Positions 1 through 7,781 are shown, counted from the first letter of the stretch. The stretch: 20,451 nt of DNA from Actinomycetes bacterium (GCA_023420745.1 JAEZVQ010000047.1:1-20451); one strand, 5' to 3'. Notes: generated by a model from the letters alone, not told the origin. Made by a program: numbers and translations.

Positions 1-99
1 TGAGACAGATCTGGTACACCAGCGCACAACGATCCTCCTCGCTACGGGCAGCGTTCGTGGGAGCTCCCTGGGCAGCCGGCGCAGTCAGCGCAGCCACCA

Positions 100-1248
100 G
101 TGTCGCAGCAACCGTCAGCACCGCAGCAGCCGGCTACTCAACAGCCAATGCCGCAGCCTGGATACCCACAACCGGGCTACCCGCCGGTTGGTTATCAGCA
201 GCCGGGCTACCAGTCAGCTCCGGTCTACGGTCAGCAGCCAATGACGTGGGCGCAGATCAAACCGGGGATCCTCCCCATCCGCCCGCTGGCATTTTCGGAA
301 TTGCTGTCCGGACCGTTCAACCTGCTGCGATTCAACCCCAAAGCGACGCTTGGTCTCTCTGCCGTGGTTGTGCTCATCGTCTGCCTCGTCGTGATGATCC
401 CGCAGACGATCTTCACCTCGCTATTCGCTTCCTCATCGCTGCCGTCCGCGTTGTCTGACAATGAGGATTTTTCGTTAGTATTCGGGTCGGCAACGGGCAC
501 GGTTGTCTCCAACTTCGGAGCGACGTTAATGAGCCTCATTTCCACAGTGGTTCTCATCGCCCCGTTGACACTCGTCACGCTCGCGGCCATGAAGGGGCGG
601 GTGCTGTCTGGTCGCGAGGCGATGCGTGAGTCAAAGTCGAAGATTGTGCGAATCATTGGTTTGTCGCTGCTGCTCGCTCTGATCTCAGCAGTGGCGACAG
701 CGATCGCGGTGGCGATCATCGTCGGGGTGATTTTCGCCCTGATGGATCGCATCGGTTTGGCGATTGGCATCAGTTTCCTCATCGGGGTCTTTGTTGCCGT
801 GGGGATGTTGGCGCTGATCGTCAGGTTGTGGCTCGCTCAGGCAGTATGCGTCATCGAAGATATCGGCGTTTTCGACTCCCTCAGACGCGCCTGGGTACTG
901 AGCAAAGGTGCCTGGTGGCGGATCTTTGGCGCAGTGGTGATCATGAGCTTCCTCGTCGGCGTCATTTCGTCGATTCCCGGAGCGATCATCTCGGTGCTGT
1001 CGTTGGTGATCGCGTCGACTGCGTCATCGGTGATAACTGCTGCGGTCGTCACCCGCATCGTCACCATGCTGCTCACGGCGTTGACGGTGATCTTCCAGCT
1101 TCCCCTCATCACTTCGGTGGTGTCGCTGCTCTACATTGATCAGCGCATCCGCACCGAAGGATACGACCTCGAACTCCTCGCTGAAATCTCGAGCGGGAAC
1201 AACGGTGGCGGCACCGACGTCACCGTTTCGCCCGAGTACCACCGCTAA
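100..1248 (+). CDS. GPDPase_memb-type polytopic membrane protein (start uncertain)
   Basis: Integral membrane protein with a low-complexity N-terminus rich in Gln, Pro, Tyr and Gly (GYPQPGYPP-like repeats), then the segment WAQIKPGILPIRPL, about six hydrophobic segments, and a closing YIDQRIRTEGYDLELL motif. This layout matches actinobacterial proteins annotated as glycerophosphoryl diester phosphodiesterase membrane domain. No catalytic phosphodiesterase domain is visible, so an enzymatic role should not be assumed. The GTG at 100 is the first possible start in frame, but it has no ribosome binding site and lies inside the proline-rich region. The same frame stays coding-like upstream to base 4 (PRYGQRSWELPGQ), where an in-frame TGA occupies bases 1-3. 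The true start is therefore unresolved: it may be frameshifted or lie at the window edge. The gene is followed after 9 bp by the DUF4129 gene and is probably the first visible gene of that operon. Confidence 0.75.
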   Translation: MSQQPSAPQQPATQQPMPQPGYPQPGYPPVGYQQPGYQSAPVYGQQPMTWAQIKPGILPIRPLAFSELLSGPFNLLRFNPKATLGLSAVVVLIVCLVVMIPQTIFTSLFASSSLPSALSDNEDFSLVFGSATGTVVSNFGATLMSLISTVVLIAPLTLVTLAAMKGRVLSGREAMRESKSKIVRIIGLSLLLALISAVATAIAVAIIVGVIFALMDRIGLAIGISFLIGVFVAVGMLALIVRLWLAQAVCVIEDIGVFDSLRRAWVLSKGAWWRIFGAVVIMSFLVGVISSIPGAIISVLSLVIASTASSVITAAVVTRIVTMLLTALTVIFQLPLITSVVSLLYIDQRIRTEGYDLELLAEISSGNNGGGTDVTVSPEYHR

Positions 1249-1257
1249 CGGGGTGCG

Positions 1258-1950
1258 ATGAACGTCGTCAGTGTCGTCGCTGCCATCAGTGCAGCACAGA
1301 TCTGGGCGGGGGATTCTCCCCTCGTCCCCGACCCTGACGATGCTCGCCGTCTGCTTGAACAAGAGCTGACGAAACCCGAATATCTCACCTCGCGCGACTG
1401 GGTGGGGGAGTTTATTGCGTGGATTGTTAGTCACTTATCCCTGATCAGTGAGGCACGCAGTTCAATCGGCGTGATAGCGGCGGTCATCGTGCTTCTCGTG
1501 CTTGTTGGTTCGTTAACGTGGTGGATTCTTCGAGTGCGTCGTCGGGCGAACAAGGTGAGCGATGTTGAGGTTCAAGACGCACTTCTTGACCCGAGGATTG
1601 CGCCGGAAGACTATTTGCGCCAGGCACTTGAGGCTCGCGACACTGATCTTGATGCCGCGGTTATTGCCGGATATCGCGCTGCGCTGGCTCTCCTTGACCG
1701 TGCAGGGATTTTGCAGCCCTCGGTCGGTCGTACGGTTGGTGAAGTATCGGCCACCATGAGCGCAGTATTCCCTCCACTTGCGGACGGTATTGCTCGCGCC
1801 ACTTTCGCATTCAACATTGCGGCATACGGGACGGCACCCGCCCCGCGATGCGATGACAGTGACGTGGTCAGTGCCATCGACCTCTACCAGGCTGTCGACG
1901 CCGCAGTGAATCTGCGTACCCGCGAACGCCGGGAGGTGGTGAAGCCGTGA
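1258..1950 (+). CDS. DUF4129 domain-containing membrane protein
   Basis: A 230-residue protein with an N-terminal hydrophobic stretch, an extracytoplasmic segment, one clear transmembrane helix (about residues 69-91, followed by RVRRR) and a C-terminal cytoplasmic domain of DUF4129 type (EDYLRQALEARDTDLDAAVIAGYRAAL..., then a helical AYGTAP segment). The family has no defined biochemical role. It recurs next to MoxR, DUF58 and DUF4350 genes in actinobacteria, where it is thought to be part of a membrane-associated chaperone or assembly module. The ATG at 1258 follows GGGGTGCG, 9 bp after the previous stop. The stop TGA overlaps the GTG start of the next gene by 4 nt, so the two are probably translationally coupled. 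Confidence 0.85.
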   Translation: MNVVSVVAAISAAQIWAGDSPLVPDPDDARRLLEQELTKPEYLTSRDWVGEFIAWIVSHLSLISEARSSIGVIAAVIVLLVLVGSLTWWILRVRRRANKVSDVEVQDALLDPRIAPEDYLRQALEARDTDLDAAVIAGYRAALALLDRAGILQPSVGRTVGEVSATMSAVFPPLADGIARATFAFNIAAYGTAPAPRCDDSDVVSAIDLYQAVDAAVNLRTRERREVVKP

Positions 1951-3143
1951 CCACTGTTGCTCAGCCGCTTCGCCGATCCGCACGCTCAATGGTTCGTCAA
2001 TGGTGGTTGTGGTGTGTTCTCGGTGTCGTCGCGATCGTTGTCGGTGGGATTGCCACCGCGCCGAAGGAACCGGGGGAGGATCTCGACCCCACGTCAGCGT
2101 CGCCCAACGGGGCGAAAGCGGTTGTCCAAGTATTGCGCCAGCACGGGATTGACGTCACTATCGTCCACCACACCGACGAGATTCCGCGTGATCTCGGCGA
2201 CGACACCACCCTCGCCATCATTAGCAGTGTCCACATCGGCATGTCCGACATTACTGATGCTGTCAATCGCACTCCCGGGGTGCGCCGCGTTGTCGTATCC
2301 AACTCCTGGATGTGGGAGCCGTTGGGTGACGCGGGGATTTCCGCGTCACCGGTGCCGTATGAAGAGGAGACAATCACCGCCGGCGTATGTGCCACCGACG
2401 TCTTCGGTACGGCGCGCACCCTTGAGGGTATCGACGCCGTGATTGACAACACCATGGCGCCGATGCCGAACGCACGGTGTTTCTCCAACGCGAGCGGTGC
2501 CGCGGTGGCCGTGTGGGGAGCGACTGCGGAACGCGCCGAAGTTGTCATGTTGTCCTCAGACAAGTTCATCAGGAACGACACCATTACCAAGGCGGATAAC
2601 GCGGCGGCCGCCCTTGCCCTATTCGGGGCAACACCGAAGGTTGTCTGGTATTTCGCCGCACCGAGCGACCCGGATTTCTCAATATCGCCCGCAGATCGCG
2701 GTGTGTGGCGGATTTTGCCGACATGGGTGTTCCCAGTGGGGTATCTTCTCGGTGCGATCGTCATCTTGTTCATGATCTATCGCGGGCGACGGTTCGGGAG
2801 ACTAGCCGTCGAAAAGCTCCCCGTGTCGGTGCGCCCGTCAGAGACGACGCTGGCATTGGGGCGTGCACTCGAATCCTCGGGGGCGAGTGCGACTGCTACC
2901 GTCGCCCTTGTTGAGCAGGCAAAACGTCAGATGAAGCGTGCGCTGAGGTTGTCGTCACTGAGTAGCGAGGATGATCTCATCGGCACCATTGTGCATTTCA
3001 CCGGGCGGGAAGAAGGCGAAGTGCGTCGTATTCTCACCCCCCAACAGACCACGAGTAAGCAACAGATTGTCGTGTGGGCGAATGAGCTCACCGCACTCGT
3101 TGAGGAGGTTCACCATGGAACAGCAGCAGCCACACGGCACTGA
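1947..3143 (+). CDS. DUF4350 domain-containing membrane protein
   Basis: A 398-residue protein with a transmembrane helix near residues 20-38, a large extracytoplasmic DUF4350 domain (it begins SPNGAKAVVQVLRQHGIDV, a GATase-like fold in this family), a second transmembrane helix near 256-278 (TWVFPVGYLLGAIVILFMIYRGRR) and a basic cytoplasmic tail starting RFGRLAVEKLPVSVRPSETT. That two-helix arrangement and the post-helix motif are typical of actinobacterial DUF4350 proteins, which lack a known activity. The GTG start at 1947 is supported by a strong GGGAGG ribosome binding site at 1931-1936 and the GTGA overlap with the DUF4129 stop. The last 29 nt overlap the MoxR gene, which begins at 3115 in another frame. 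The context suggests a membrane partner of the MoxR ATPase. Confidence 0.85.
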   Translation: MTTVAQPLRRSARSMVRQWWLWCVLGVVAIVVGGIATAPKEPGEDLDPTSASPNGAKAVVQVLRQHGIDVTIVHHTDEIPRDLGDDTTLAIISSVHIGMSDITDAVNRTPGVRRVVVSNSWMWEPLGDAGISASPVPYEEETITAGVCATDVFGTARTLEGIDAVIDNTMAPMPNARCFSNASGAAVAVWGATAERAEVVMLSSDKFIRNDTITKADNAAAALALFGATPKVVWYFAAPSDPDFSISPADRGVWRILPTWVFPVGYLLGAIVILFMIYRGRRFGRLAVEKLPVSVRPSETTLALGRALESSGASATATVALVEQAKRQMKRALRLSSLSSEDDLIGTIVHFTGREEGEVRRILTPQQTTSKQQIVVWANELTALVEEVHHGTAAATRH

Positions 3144-4176
3144 AGCGCGACCCGACACCGTGCATGTGGTCGCTGAACACAACGACGGCACGTACGGTAG
3201 CGACACGCGCGCACAGATGGATCGTGGCGAGCGTGCACGTGAAGCTCTCATGCGCGTTCAAGCCGAAGTGGCGAAAGCTGTCGTGGGGCAAAACCACGCT
3301 GTCACCGGTTTGATGATCGCGCTACTGACCCGCGGACACGTCCTCCTTGAAGGCGTGCCGGGCACGGCGAAAACGCTACTCATCCGCGCTCTCGCGACCG
3401 CACTCGATGTTGACCATAAGCGCGTGCAGTTCACCCCCGACCTCATGCCTGGCGACGTGACGGGGTCGCTCATGTACGACCGCGGTTCTGGCGAGTTCTC
3501 TTTCCGTGCTGGCCCGGTGTTTACCAACCTCTTCCTCGCGGACGAAATCAACCGCACCCCGCCGAAGACGCAAGCATCGTTACTTGAAGCGATGGCGGAG
3601 CGTCAGGTCAGTGTTGACGGCACACCGAAACCGCTCCCCACCCCGTTCATGGTGGCGGCGACGCAGAACCCGATCGAACACGAAGGTACGTATCCGCTGC
3701 CTGAAGCTCAGCTTGATCGATTCTTGTTGAAAATCATCATGGAGCTGCCGCCACGCGAGGACGAGATTGAAATCGTCGCACGGCACGCACAGGGGTTTGA
3801 CGCATCAAATCTCGATGCAGCAGGGCTGCGACCGGTGGCGTCAGCGGCGGATATTGAAGCGGGGATCGAAGCGGTCAAGCGGGTGACGATTCGCCCCGAG
3901 GTCATCGCCTACATTGTCGATATTGCGCGCGCTACTCGTATGTCGCCGTCGCTGTCGGTGGGGATGTCCCCGCGTGCTGCGACCGCTTTACTCGCCACGT
4001 CGAGAGCGTGGGCGTGGCTGTCGGGCCGCGATTTTGTCACGCCTGACGACGTCAAAGCCCTCGTTCCCGCCACTATCACGCACCGACTGGCGCTGCGTTC
4101 TGAGGCGGAACTTGAGGGGGTCAACGTCGCCAATGTGCTCGCAACAGCACTTGACTCTGTGCCGGTTCCACGCTGA
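3115..4176 (+). CDS. MoxR family AAA+ ATPase
   Basis: A 353-residue cytoplasmic AAA+ ATPase of the MoxR group. Visible motifs: Walker A GVPGTAKT (80-87), Walker B LADEINR (141-147), a sensor 1 segment AATQNP (181-186), LDRF (200-203) and a C-terminal lid helix region with SVGMSPRAATALL. MoxR ATPases act as chaperone-like factors for assembly or metal insertion into partner proteins, and usually pair with DUF58 and von Willebrand A-like proteins, as here. I chose the ATG at 3115 because a perfect GAGGAGG site lies at 3102-3108. A longer in-frame reading from 2971 is possible, but it would run deep through the DUF4350 gene and has no such site. The start overlaps the DUF4350 3' end by 29 nt. 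The N-terminal 40 residues are polar and look disordered. Confidence 0.93.
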   Translation: MEQQQPHGTEARPDTVHVVAEHNDGTYGSDTRAQMDRGERAREALMRVQAEVAKAVVGQNHAVTGLMIALLTRGHVLLEGVPGTAKTLLIRALATALDVDHKRVQFTPDLMPGDVTGSLMYDRGSGEFSFRAGPVFTNLFLADEINRTPPKTQASLLEAMAERQVSVDGTPKPLPTPFMVAATQNPIEHEGTYPLPEAQLDRFLLKIIMELPPREDEIEIVARHAQGFDASNLDAAGLRPVASAADIEAGIEAVKRVTIRPEVIAYIVDIARATRMSPSLSVGMSPRAATALLATSRAWAWLSGRDFVTPDDVKALVPATITHRLALRSEAELEGVNVANVLATALDSVPVPR

Positions 4177-4210
4177 ATAACGAGGGATTGTCGAGGAGAG
4201 GAGGTGTGAG

Positions 4211-5596
4211 ATGAGCGTGACGAGACGCCCGATGATTCTGTGTGCGCTGGGGGTGATCCCGGTGTTGATGTTCCCGCGCACGTGGGTGGTGATGCTGTGG
4301 TGCCTCTTCGTCATTGCGGTGATCGGCGTGGATTACCTCCTCGCGCCCAGCCCGCGTCGCCTCACCATCACTCGCCTCGACATCTCGCCTACGCGGGCGA
4401 TGACGTCGGTTGAAGCCATCGTCACCGTGACGAATACGGGGCGGCGACGCGTGCGCGGGTGGTTGCGTGACGCGTGGGTTCCTTCCGCGGGGGCGACACC
4501 GCTCGTCCACCGTCTTGACGTTCCCGCAGGGGAAACCGTGACTCTCACCTCCACGTTGATGCCGCGTCGACGTGGCTACCTTGCTGCTGACTATGTGACG
4601 GTGCGTTCTCGCGGTCCGTTAGGGTTTACTTGCCGACAGGTGACGATGGTGGCGCCGGCAACATTGACGGCATTGCCGGAGTTTCCCTCGCGCAAACATC
4701 TGCCCGGAGCACTGCATAAACTCCAGCTTGCCGAGGGGCAGGCGCTGGCGAAGCAGCGCGGTCAGGGCACCGAGTTCGACTCGCTGCGCGAATGGGTTGA
4801 CGGTGACGACGTGCGTTCGATTGACTGGCGTGCCACCGCGCGTACCGGCGAAGGGCTGGTGGTACGTACTTGGCGCCCCGAACGTGACAGACACATCGTT
4901 TTCCTCATGGATACGTCGCGCACCTCAGCGGTGCGTCTCGGTGAGGTCGCGCGTCTCGATGCGCAGATGGATGCGACGCTGTTGCTTGCAGCCGTGTGTG
5001 CGCAGGCGGGAGACTCGGTGAGTTTCCTCGCTGGTGACCAGCGTGTCCACGCGCATGTGTCGAAACCGGGACGTCATGACGTGCTGCGGGAATTGTCGTT
5101 GGCGATGACCCCGCTGAATGCGGCTTTTGTCGAAGCGGACTGGTCGGTACTTGGTGCGTCGCTAGCGAAACGCGGGGTAAAGACCTCGCTGCTCGTCATC
5201 CTTACCGCGGTGTCGGTGGTTGCCTTAGAAGAGACGATGCTGCCGATGCTCACCTTGCTGTCGTCGCGCCAGCGCGTCGTTATCGTGTCGATCATTCCCG
5301 ATGCTGCGCAGGAGGCTTCTGCTGCCGATATGTCGATCGGCTCCGGTTCTACAGAGCAGGTCGGCATGCAGTCAGACGAGCGACCCGGCGGCAAAACCCG
5401 GGGCGGACACCGGCATTTTTCCGATTCCTCCGAGGTCTACACCGCCGCAGCCTTCGCCATTGACGAGTCGCGGCGAGCGCGCGCCATCCAAGGGTTGGAA
5501 AGCCTCGGTATCACCGTCATCGAGGGGACAGCGAGTGAAGTGCCGATGCGCTTGGTCGACCACTACCTCATGCTTAAAGCCCGCGCCCAGCTCTAG
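4211..5596 (+). CDS. DUF58 domain-containing membrane protein
   Basis: A 461-residue protein. Two closely spaced hydrophobic helices (about 8-22 and 24-44) anchor it. A beta-rich segment follows (VEAIVTVTNTGRRRVRG), then the DUF58 signature near residues 187-225 (TEFDSLREWVDGDDVRSIDW, then TWRPERD), leading into a vWA-like strand FLMDTSRTS (231-239) whose D-x-S resembles the start of a MIDAS metal site. DUF58 proteins accompany MoxR ATPases and are thought to be their membrane substrates or partners. The ATG at 4211 follows a purine-rich GAGGAGAGGAGGTG site at 4193-4206. The C-terminal third contains a Gly/Ser/Asp-rich insertion (about 375-405) that looks like a flexible linker. Coding-like sequence in another frame continues just after the stop (see findings). 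Confidence 0.9.
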   Translation: MSVTRRPMILCALGVIPVLMFPRTWVVMLWCLFVIAVIGVDYLLAPSPRRLTITRLDISPTRAMTSVEAIVTVTNTGRRRVRGWLRDAWVPSAGATPLVHRLDVPAGETVTLTSTLMPRRRGYLAADYVTVRSRGPLGFTCRQVTMVAPATLTALPEFPSRKHLPGALHKLQLAEGQALAKQRGQGTEFDSLREWVDGDDVRSIDWRATARTGEGLVVRTWRPERDRHIVFLMDTSRTSAVRLGEVARLDAQMDATLLLAAVCAQAGDSVSFLAGDQRVHAHVSKPGRHDVLRELSLAMTPLNAAFVEADWSVLGASLAKRGVKTSLLVILTAVSVVALEETMLPMLTLLSSRQRVVIVSIIPDAAQEASAADMSIGSGSTEQVGMQSDERPGGKTRGGHRHFSDSSEVYTAAAFAIDESRRARAIQGLESLGITVIEGTASEVPMRLVDHYLMLKARAQL

Positions 5597-5717
5597 CGAT
5601 TCCGCTGATCTGTCGCGTCTCGACGCGGAGATCCAGTCGGTGTGGCGTAGCGAACACTCTGGCGATTTGGAACCCGAGGCGCCGGGCGAGTAGAGTTTTA
5701 CCCAGGCAATTCGCCAC

Positions 5718-5790
5718 GCGCTCGTAGCTCAATGGATAGAGCATCTGACTACGGATCAGAAGGTTGGGGGTTCGAGTCCCTTCGAGCGCG
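5718..5790 (+). tRNA. tRNA-Arg (anticodon ACG)
   Basis: Full cloverleaf by eye. The acceptor stem GCGCTCG (5718-5724) pairs with CGAGCGC (5783-5789). The D stem is GCTC/GAGC (5727-5730 with 5739-5742). The anticodon stem TCTGA/TCAGA encloses the loop CTACGGA with anticodon ACG at 5751-5753. The T arm GGGGG-TTCGAGT-CCCTT is at 5766-5782 and has two G-U pairs. The discriminator base is G5790 and CCA is not encoded. In bacteria the A34 of this tRNA is converted to inosine by TadA, whose gene is at 15913-16377 of this window. Confidence 0.97.
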
Positions 5791-5793
5791 CTA

Positions 5794-5830
5794 ACGGCTC
5801 CGCTCGGTGCGATCCACCGGTCGGAGCTGT
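5794..5830 (+). terminator. Terminator hairpin after tRNA-Arg
   Basis: ACGGCTCCG (5794-5802) pairs with CGGAGCTGT (5822-5830) over nine positions, one of them G-U. A smaller inner pairing CGGTG/CACCG is possible. The hairpin starts 4 nt after the tRNA and is followed by a T-rich run (TTCCAATTGTGTGTTTTCTTTC). It also lies just beyond the stop of the minus-strand kinase gene and could serve both directions. Confidence 0.65.
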
Positions 5831-5859
5831 TTCCAATTGTGTGTTTTCTTTCATTCTCT

Positions 5860-6687
5860 CTACTTCACATACTTGTCGGCGATTGCCGCCACATCTGCCC
5901 CGTAGCCGCCACCGAAGAGGAAGGCGTGGACGATAACGAGGTGGAGCTGGTGGAGCGCCACGCGCTCGTCCCATCCCGATTCGAGCGCCGATACTGAACA
6001 GTAGCCGTGGTAGATCGCGTCGAGGTGCGGTTGCCCGAAGATCGACAGTGCGGCGAGGTCGGTTTCCGCGTGTGCGCCGTGCGCGGCCGGGTCGATGAGG
6101 ACGCCGACGCTGGCGTCGTCACGCTCCTCCCATATGACGTTCCCACTCCACAGATCACCGTGGGTTCGCGACGCCGGTGCGGTGACGAGACTCGGCTGCG
6201 GAGAATCAAAATCCCCGTCGCGCAGCCGCTCGCACAGACGCTCGACCGCTCGCGCCCCGCTGGCGTCGATTGACCCGTTGTTCCGCGCGTGAGGCAGGTA
6301 GGGCAGCACTCGATCCTCGGCATAGAACGTGCCCCACGTGCGCGGCGGCGTCGGTGAGGAAAAAACCAGCGGTGCCTCGCCAATCCACCCGCTTGCTTTG
6401 TCGCCTTCGACGCACCACCCGGCGGGTGCCTGACCGAAGAAGTCAGCGCCAGCAGCATGCGTGCGCGCCAGTGCCGCACCGAAGTCGTATGCGCCGCATT
6501 CTTCGCAACGACCGGGTTCAATAGCGCGGGTGACCAGACGATCCTCGTCGTGGTCGAGGACATCGACAACAGCGGCACCACCCGGAGCGGCAGCCAGCCA
6601 GTCGATGCCGAGTTTTTCGAGTGTCAGCCGGCGAGTGTCGTCGGGGGCGGTTTTGACGTAGGTGGAACCGCGGCGAGAAATCGTCAT
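5860..6687 (-). CDS. Fructosamine kinase family protein
   Basis: A 275-residue protein of the fructosamine/ketosamine-3-kinase family (protein-kinase-like fold), which phosphorylates sugar-amine adducts on proteins or small molecules so that they break down. The catalytic loop HGDLWSGN is at 176-183 and the metal-binding DPA motif at 199-201. The segment ETDLAALSIFG (208-218) and the N-terminal YVKTAPD with a following LEKLGIDWL match the family pattern. The length is close to that of bacterial members. The real substrate cannot be read from sequence. The ATG at 6687 is preceded by AGAGGT; the hexamer AATACT lies 6 nt before the ATG, so the transcript could be leaderless or have a very short leader. 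It is transcribed divergently from the metal importer. Confidence 0.88.
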   Translation of the reverse strand: MTISRRGSTYVKTAPDDTRRLTLEKLGIDWLAAAPGGAAVVDVLDHDEDRLVTRAIEPGRCEECGAYDFGAALARTHAAGADFFGQAPAGWCVEGDKASGWIGEAPLVFSSPTPPRTWGTFYAEDRVLPYLPHARNNGSIDASGARAVERLCERLRDGDFDSPQPSLVTAPASRTHGDLWSGNVIWEERDDASVGVLIDPAAHGAHAETDLAALSIFGQPHLDAIYHGYCSVSALESGWDERVALHQLHLVIVHAFLFGGGYGADVAAIADKYVK

Positions 6688-6693
6688 ACCTCT

Positions 6694-6699
6694 AGTATT
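6694..6699 (-). promoter_or_regulatory. Candidate -10 hexamer for the fructosamine kinase gene
   Basis: Read on the minus strand, AATACT sits 6 nt upstream of the ATG at 6687. It has the A at position 2 and the T at position 6 of the consensus. The spacing would place transcription initiation at or next to the start codon. This is the weakest of the four similar cases in the window. Confidence 0.3.
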
Positions 6700-6745
6700 G
6701 CCGCCGAACGTCGAGCGAGGTGTGAGCAGCGAAACTCCTCAAGAA

Positions 6746-6776
6746 TTGGAAAGTTAGGTGTGCCGAAGTTTAGAAT
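6746..6776 (+). promoter_or_regulatory. Candidate promoter of the metal importer, leaderless geometry
   Basis: TAGAAT (6771-6776) fits a -10 element and ends 6 nt before the ATG at 6783, so initiation would fall on the start codon itself. A TTGGAA at 6746-6751 could be the -35 element, with a long 19-nt spacer. No convincing ribosome binding site precedes the ATG, which fits a leaderless mRNA. Confidence 0.5.
6754..6767 (+). promoter_or_regulatory. Putative DtxR/MntR-family operator
   Basis: TTAGGTGTGCCGAA is an imperfect palindrome (TTAGG-N4-CCGAA, one mismatched pair) between the candidate -35 and -10. It matches 11 of the first 14 positions of the DtxR box TTAGGTTAGCCTAA. DtxR/MntR-type repressors respond to Mn(II) or Fe(II), which fits the downstream Mn/Fe-type importer. 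Binding of the metal-loaded repressor here would occlude RNA polymerase. Confidence 0.55.
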
Positions 6777-6782
6777 CGAGGT

Positions 6783-7781
6783 ATGACGAAAAAACAGGAA
6801 ACAGCGGGTGAAATCCACCCCATCTCGCATAGTCAGTCTCGCCCGCGTGTTGCCCGCACGCGTCGCGGCATCCTCACAGCGGCAGTGGCTACTGTCGCCC
6901 TCGCCCTGGCGGCGTGTTCAACCGGTGCCGGTGACGGCGAGGAACGCGAATGCTGCAAGAATCGGCCGACCGTCCTCACCACCTTCACCGTGCTTGCTGA
7001 TATGGCGCAAAACGTCGCTGGCGACCACCTTGTTGTCGAATCGATCACCACGCCTGACGCGGAAATCCACGAGTACCAGCCGACACCGGCTGACCTCAAA
7101 CGCGCTGAAGGAGCCTCGCTCATCCTCAATAACGGGCTGGGGCTGGAAAAGTGGTTCGAGCGTTTCGTTGACTCCGCGGGCGTCAAGAGCGTCGAGGTGA
7201 GTGCCGGCGTCGAACCGATCGCCATTGCCGACGGTGACGCCAAGGGGCAGCCCAACCCCCACGCCTGGATGTCGCCGAGCGACGCGACGATCTACGTCGA
7301 CAACATCGCCAAGGCTTTCGCTGAACTCGACCCTGACCATGCTCAGGACTACCAGTCGAACGCCGCCGCCTACAAGGCAAAGATCACCGAAATCGGTACC
7401 CAAATGAAGACGCAACTCGCCACCATCCCAGAAAACCAGCGGGTTCTCGTCTCCTGCGAAGGCGCATTTTCCTACCTCACGCGCGACGCAGGGATGACCG
7501 AAAAATACCTGTGGGCGGTGAACTCGGACGGGGGGATGACACCGCAGCGCGTCGCCGACGTCGAGTCTTACGTCAAGGACAACAAGGTGCCCGCAGTGTT
7601 TTGTGAATCCACGGTCGGCGACAAGATGAAGCCGATCGTCGAATCGACCGGTGCGAAATTTGGCGGCGTCCTCTACGTCGATTCGCTGACGAATGAGGGT
7701 GGCGACGCACCGACCTACCTCGACCTGCTGTCCTACGATACGAAACTCATCACCGACCACCTCACCGGAGCTGCCAAGTGA
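6783..7781 (+). CDS. Manganese/iron-type ABC transporter substrate-binding lipoprotein
   Basis: A 332-residue cluster A-I (PsaA/SitA/TroA-like) metal-binding lipoprotein. The signal peptide has basic residues, a hydrophobic core and a lipobox ALAAC with the lipidated Cys at 45. TRRGIL at 26-31 precedes the core and resembles a weak twin-arginine motif. All four expected metal ligands are visible: H96 (EIHEYQP), H160 (NPHAWMSP), E226 (SCEGAFSYL) and D300 (LYVDSL). No His-rich loop is present, which argues for Mn/Fe rather than the classical zinc ZnuA type. The mature N-terminus carries an unusual Cys pair (ECCKNRP, C57-C58). The stop overlaps the GTG of the ATPase gene (GTGA), giving a coupled three-gene operon. 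Confidence 0.92.
   Translation: MTKKQETAGEIHPISHSQSRPRVARTRRGILTAAVATVALALAACSTGAGDGEERECCKNRPTVLTTFTVLADMAQNVAGDHLVVESITTPDAEIHEYQPTPADLKRAEGASLILNNGLGLEKWFERFVDSAGVKSVEVSAGVEPIAIADGDAKGQPNPHAWMSPSDATIYVDNIAKAFAELDPDHAQDYQSNAAAYKAKITEIGTQMKTQLATIPENQRVLVSCEGAFSYLTRDAGMTEKYLWAVNSDGGMTPQRVADVESYVKDNKVPAVFCESTVGDKMKPIVESTGAKFGGVLYVDSLTNEGGDAPTYLDLLSYDTKLITDHLTGAAK

Noticed and set aside
57..458. Frame-3 open frame over the start of the first membrane protein gene
   Set aside because: Frame 1 gives membrane helices and family motifs through the same bases; the frame-3 product is low-complexity.
2971..3114. N-terminal extension of the MoxR protein by 48 residues
   Set aside because: The extension runs inside the DUF4350 coding region and has no ribosome binding site, whereas the ATG at 3115 has a perfect one.
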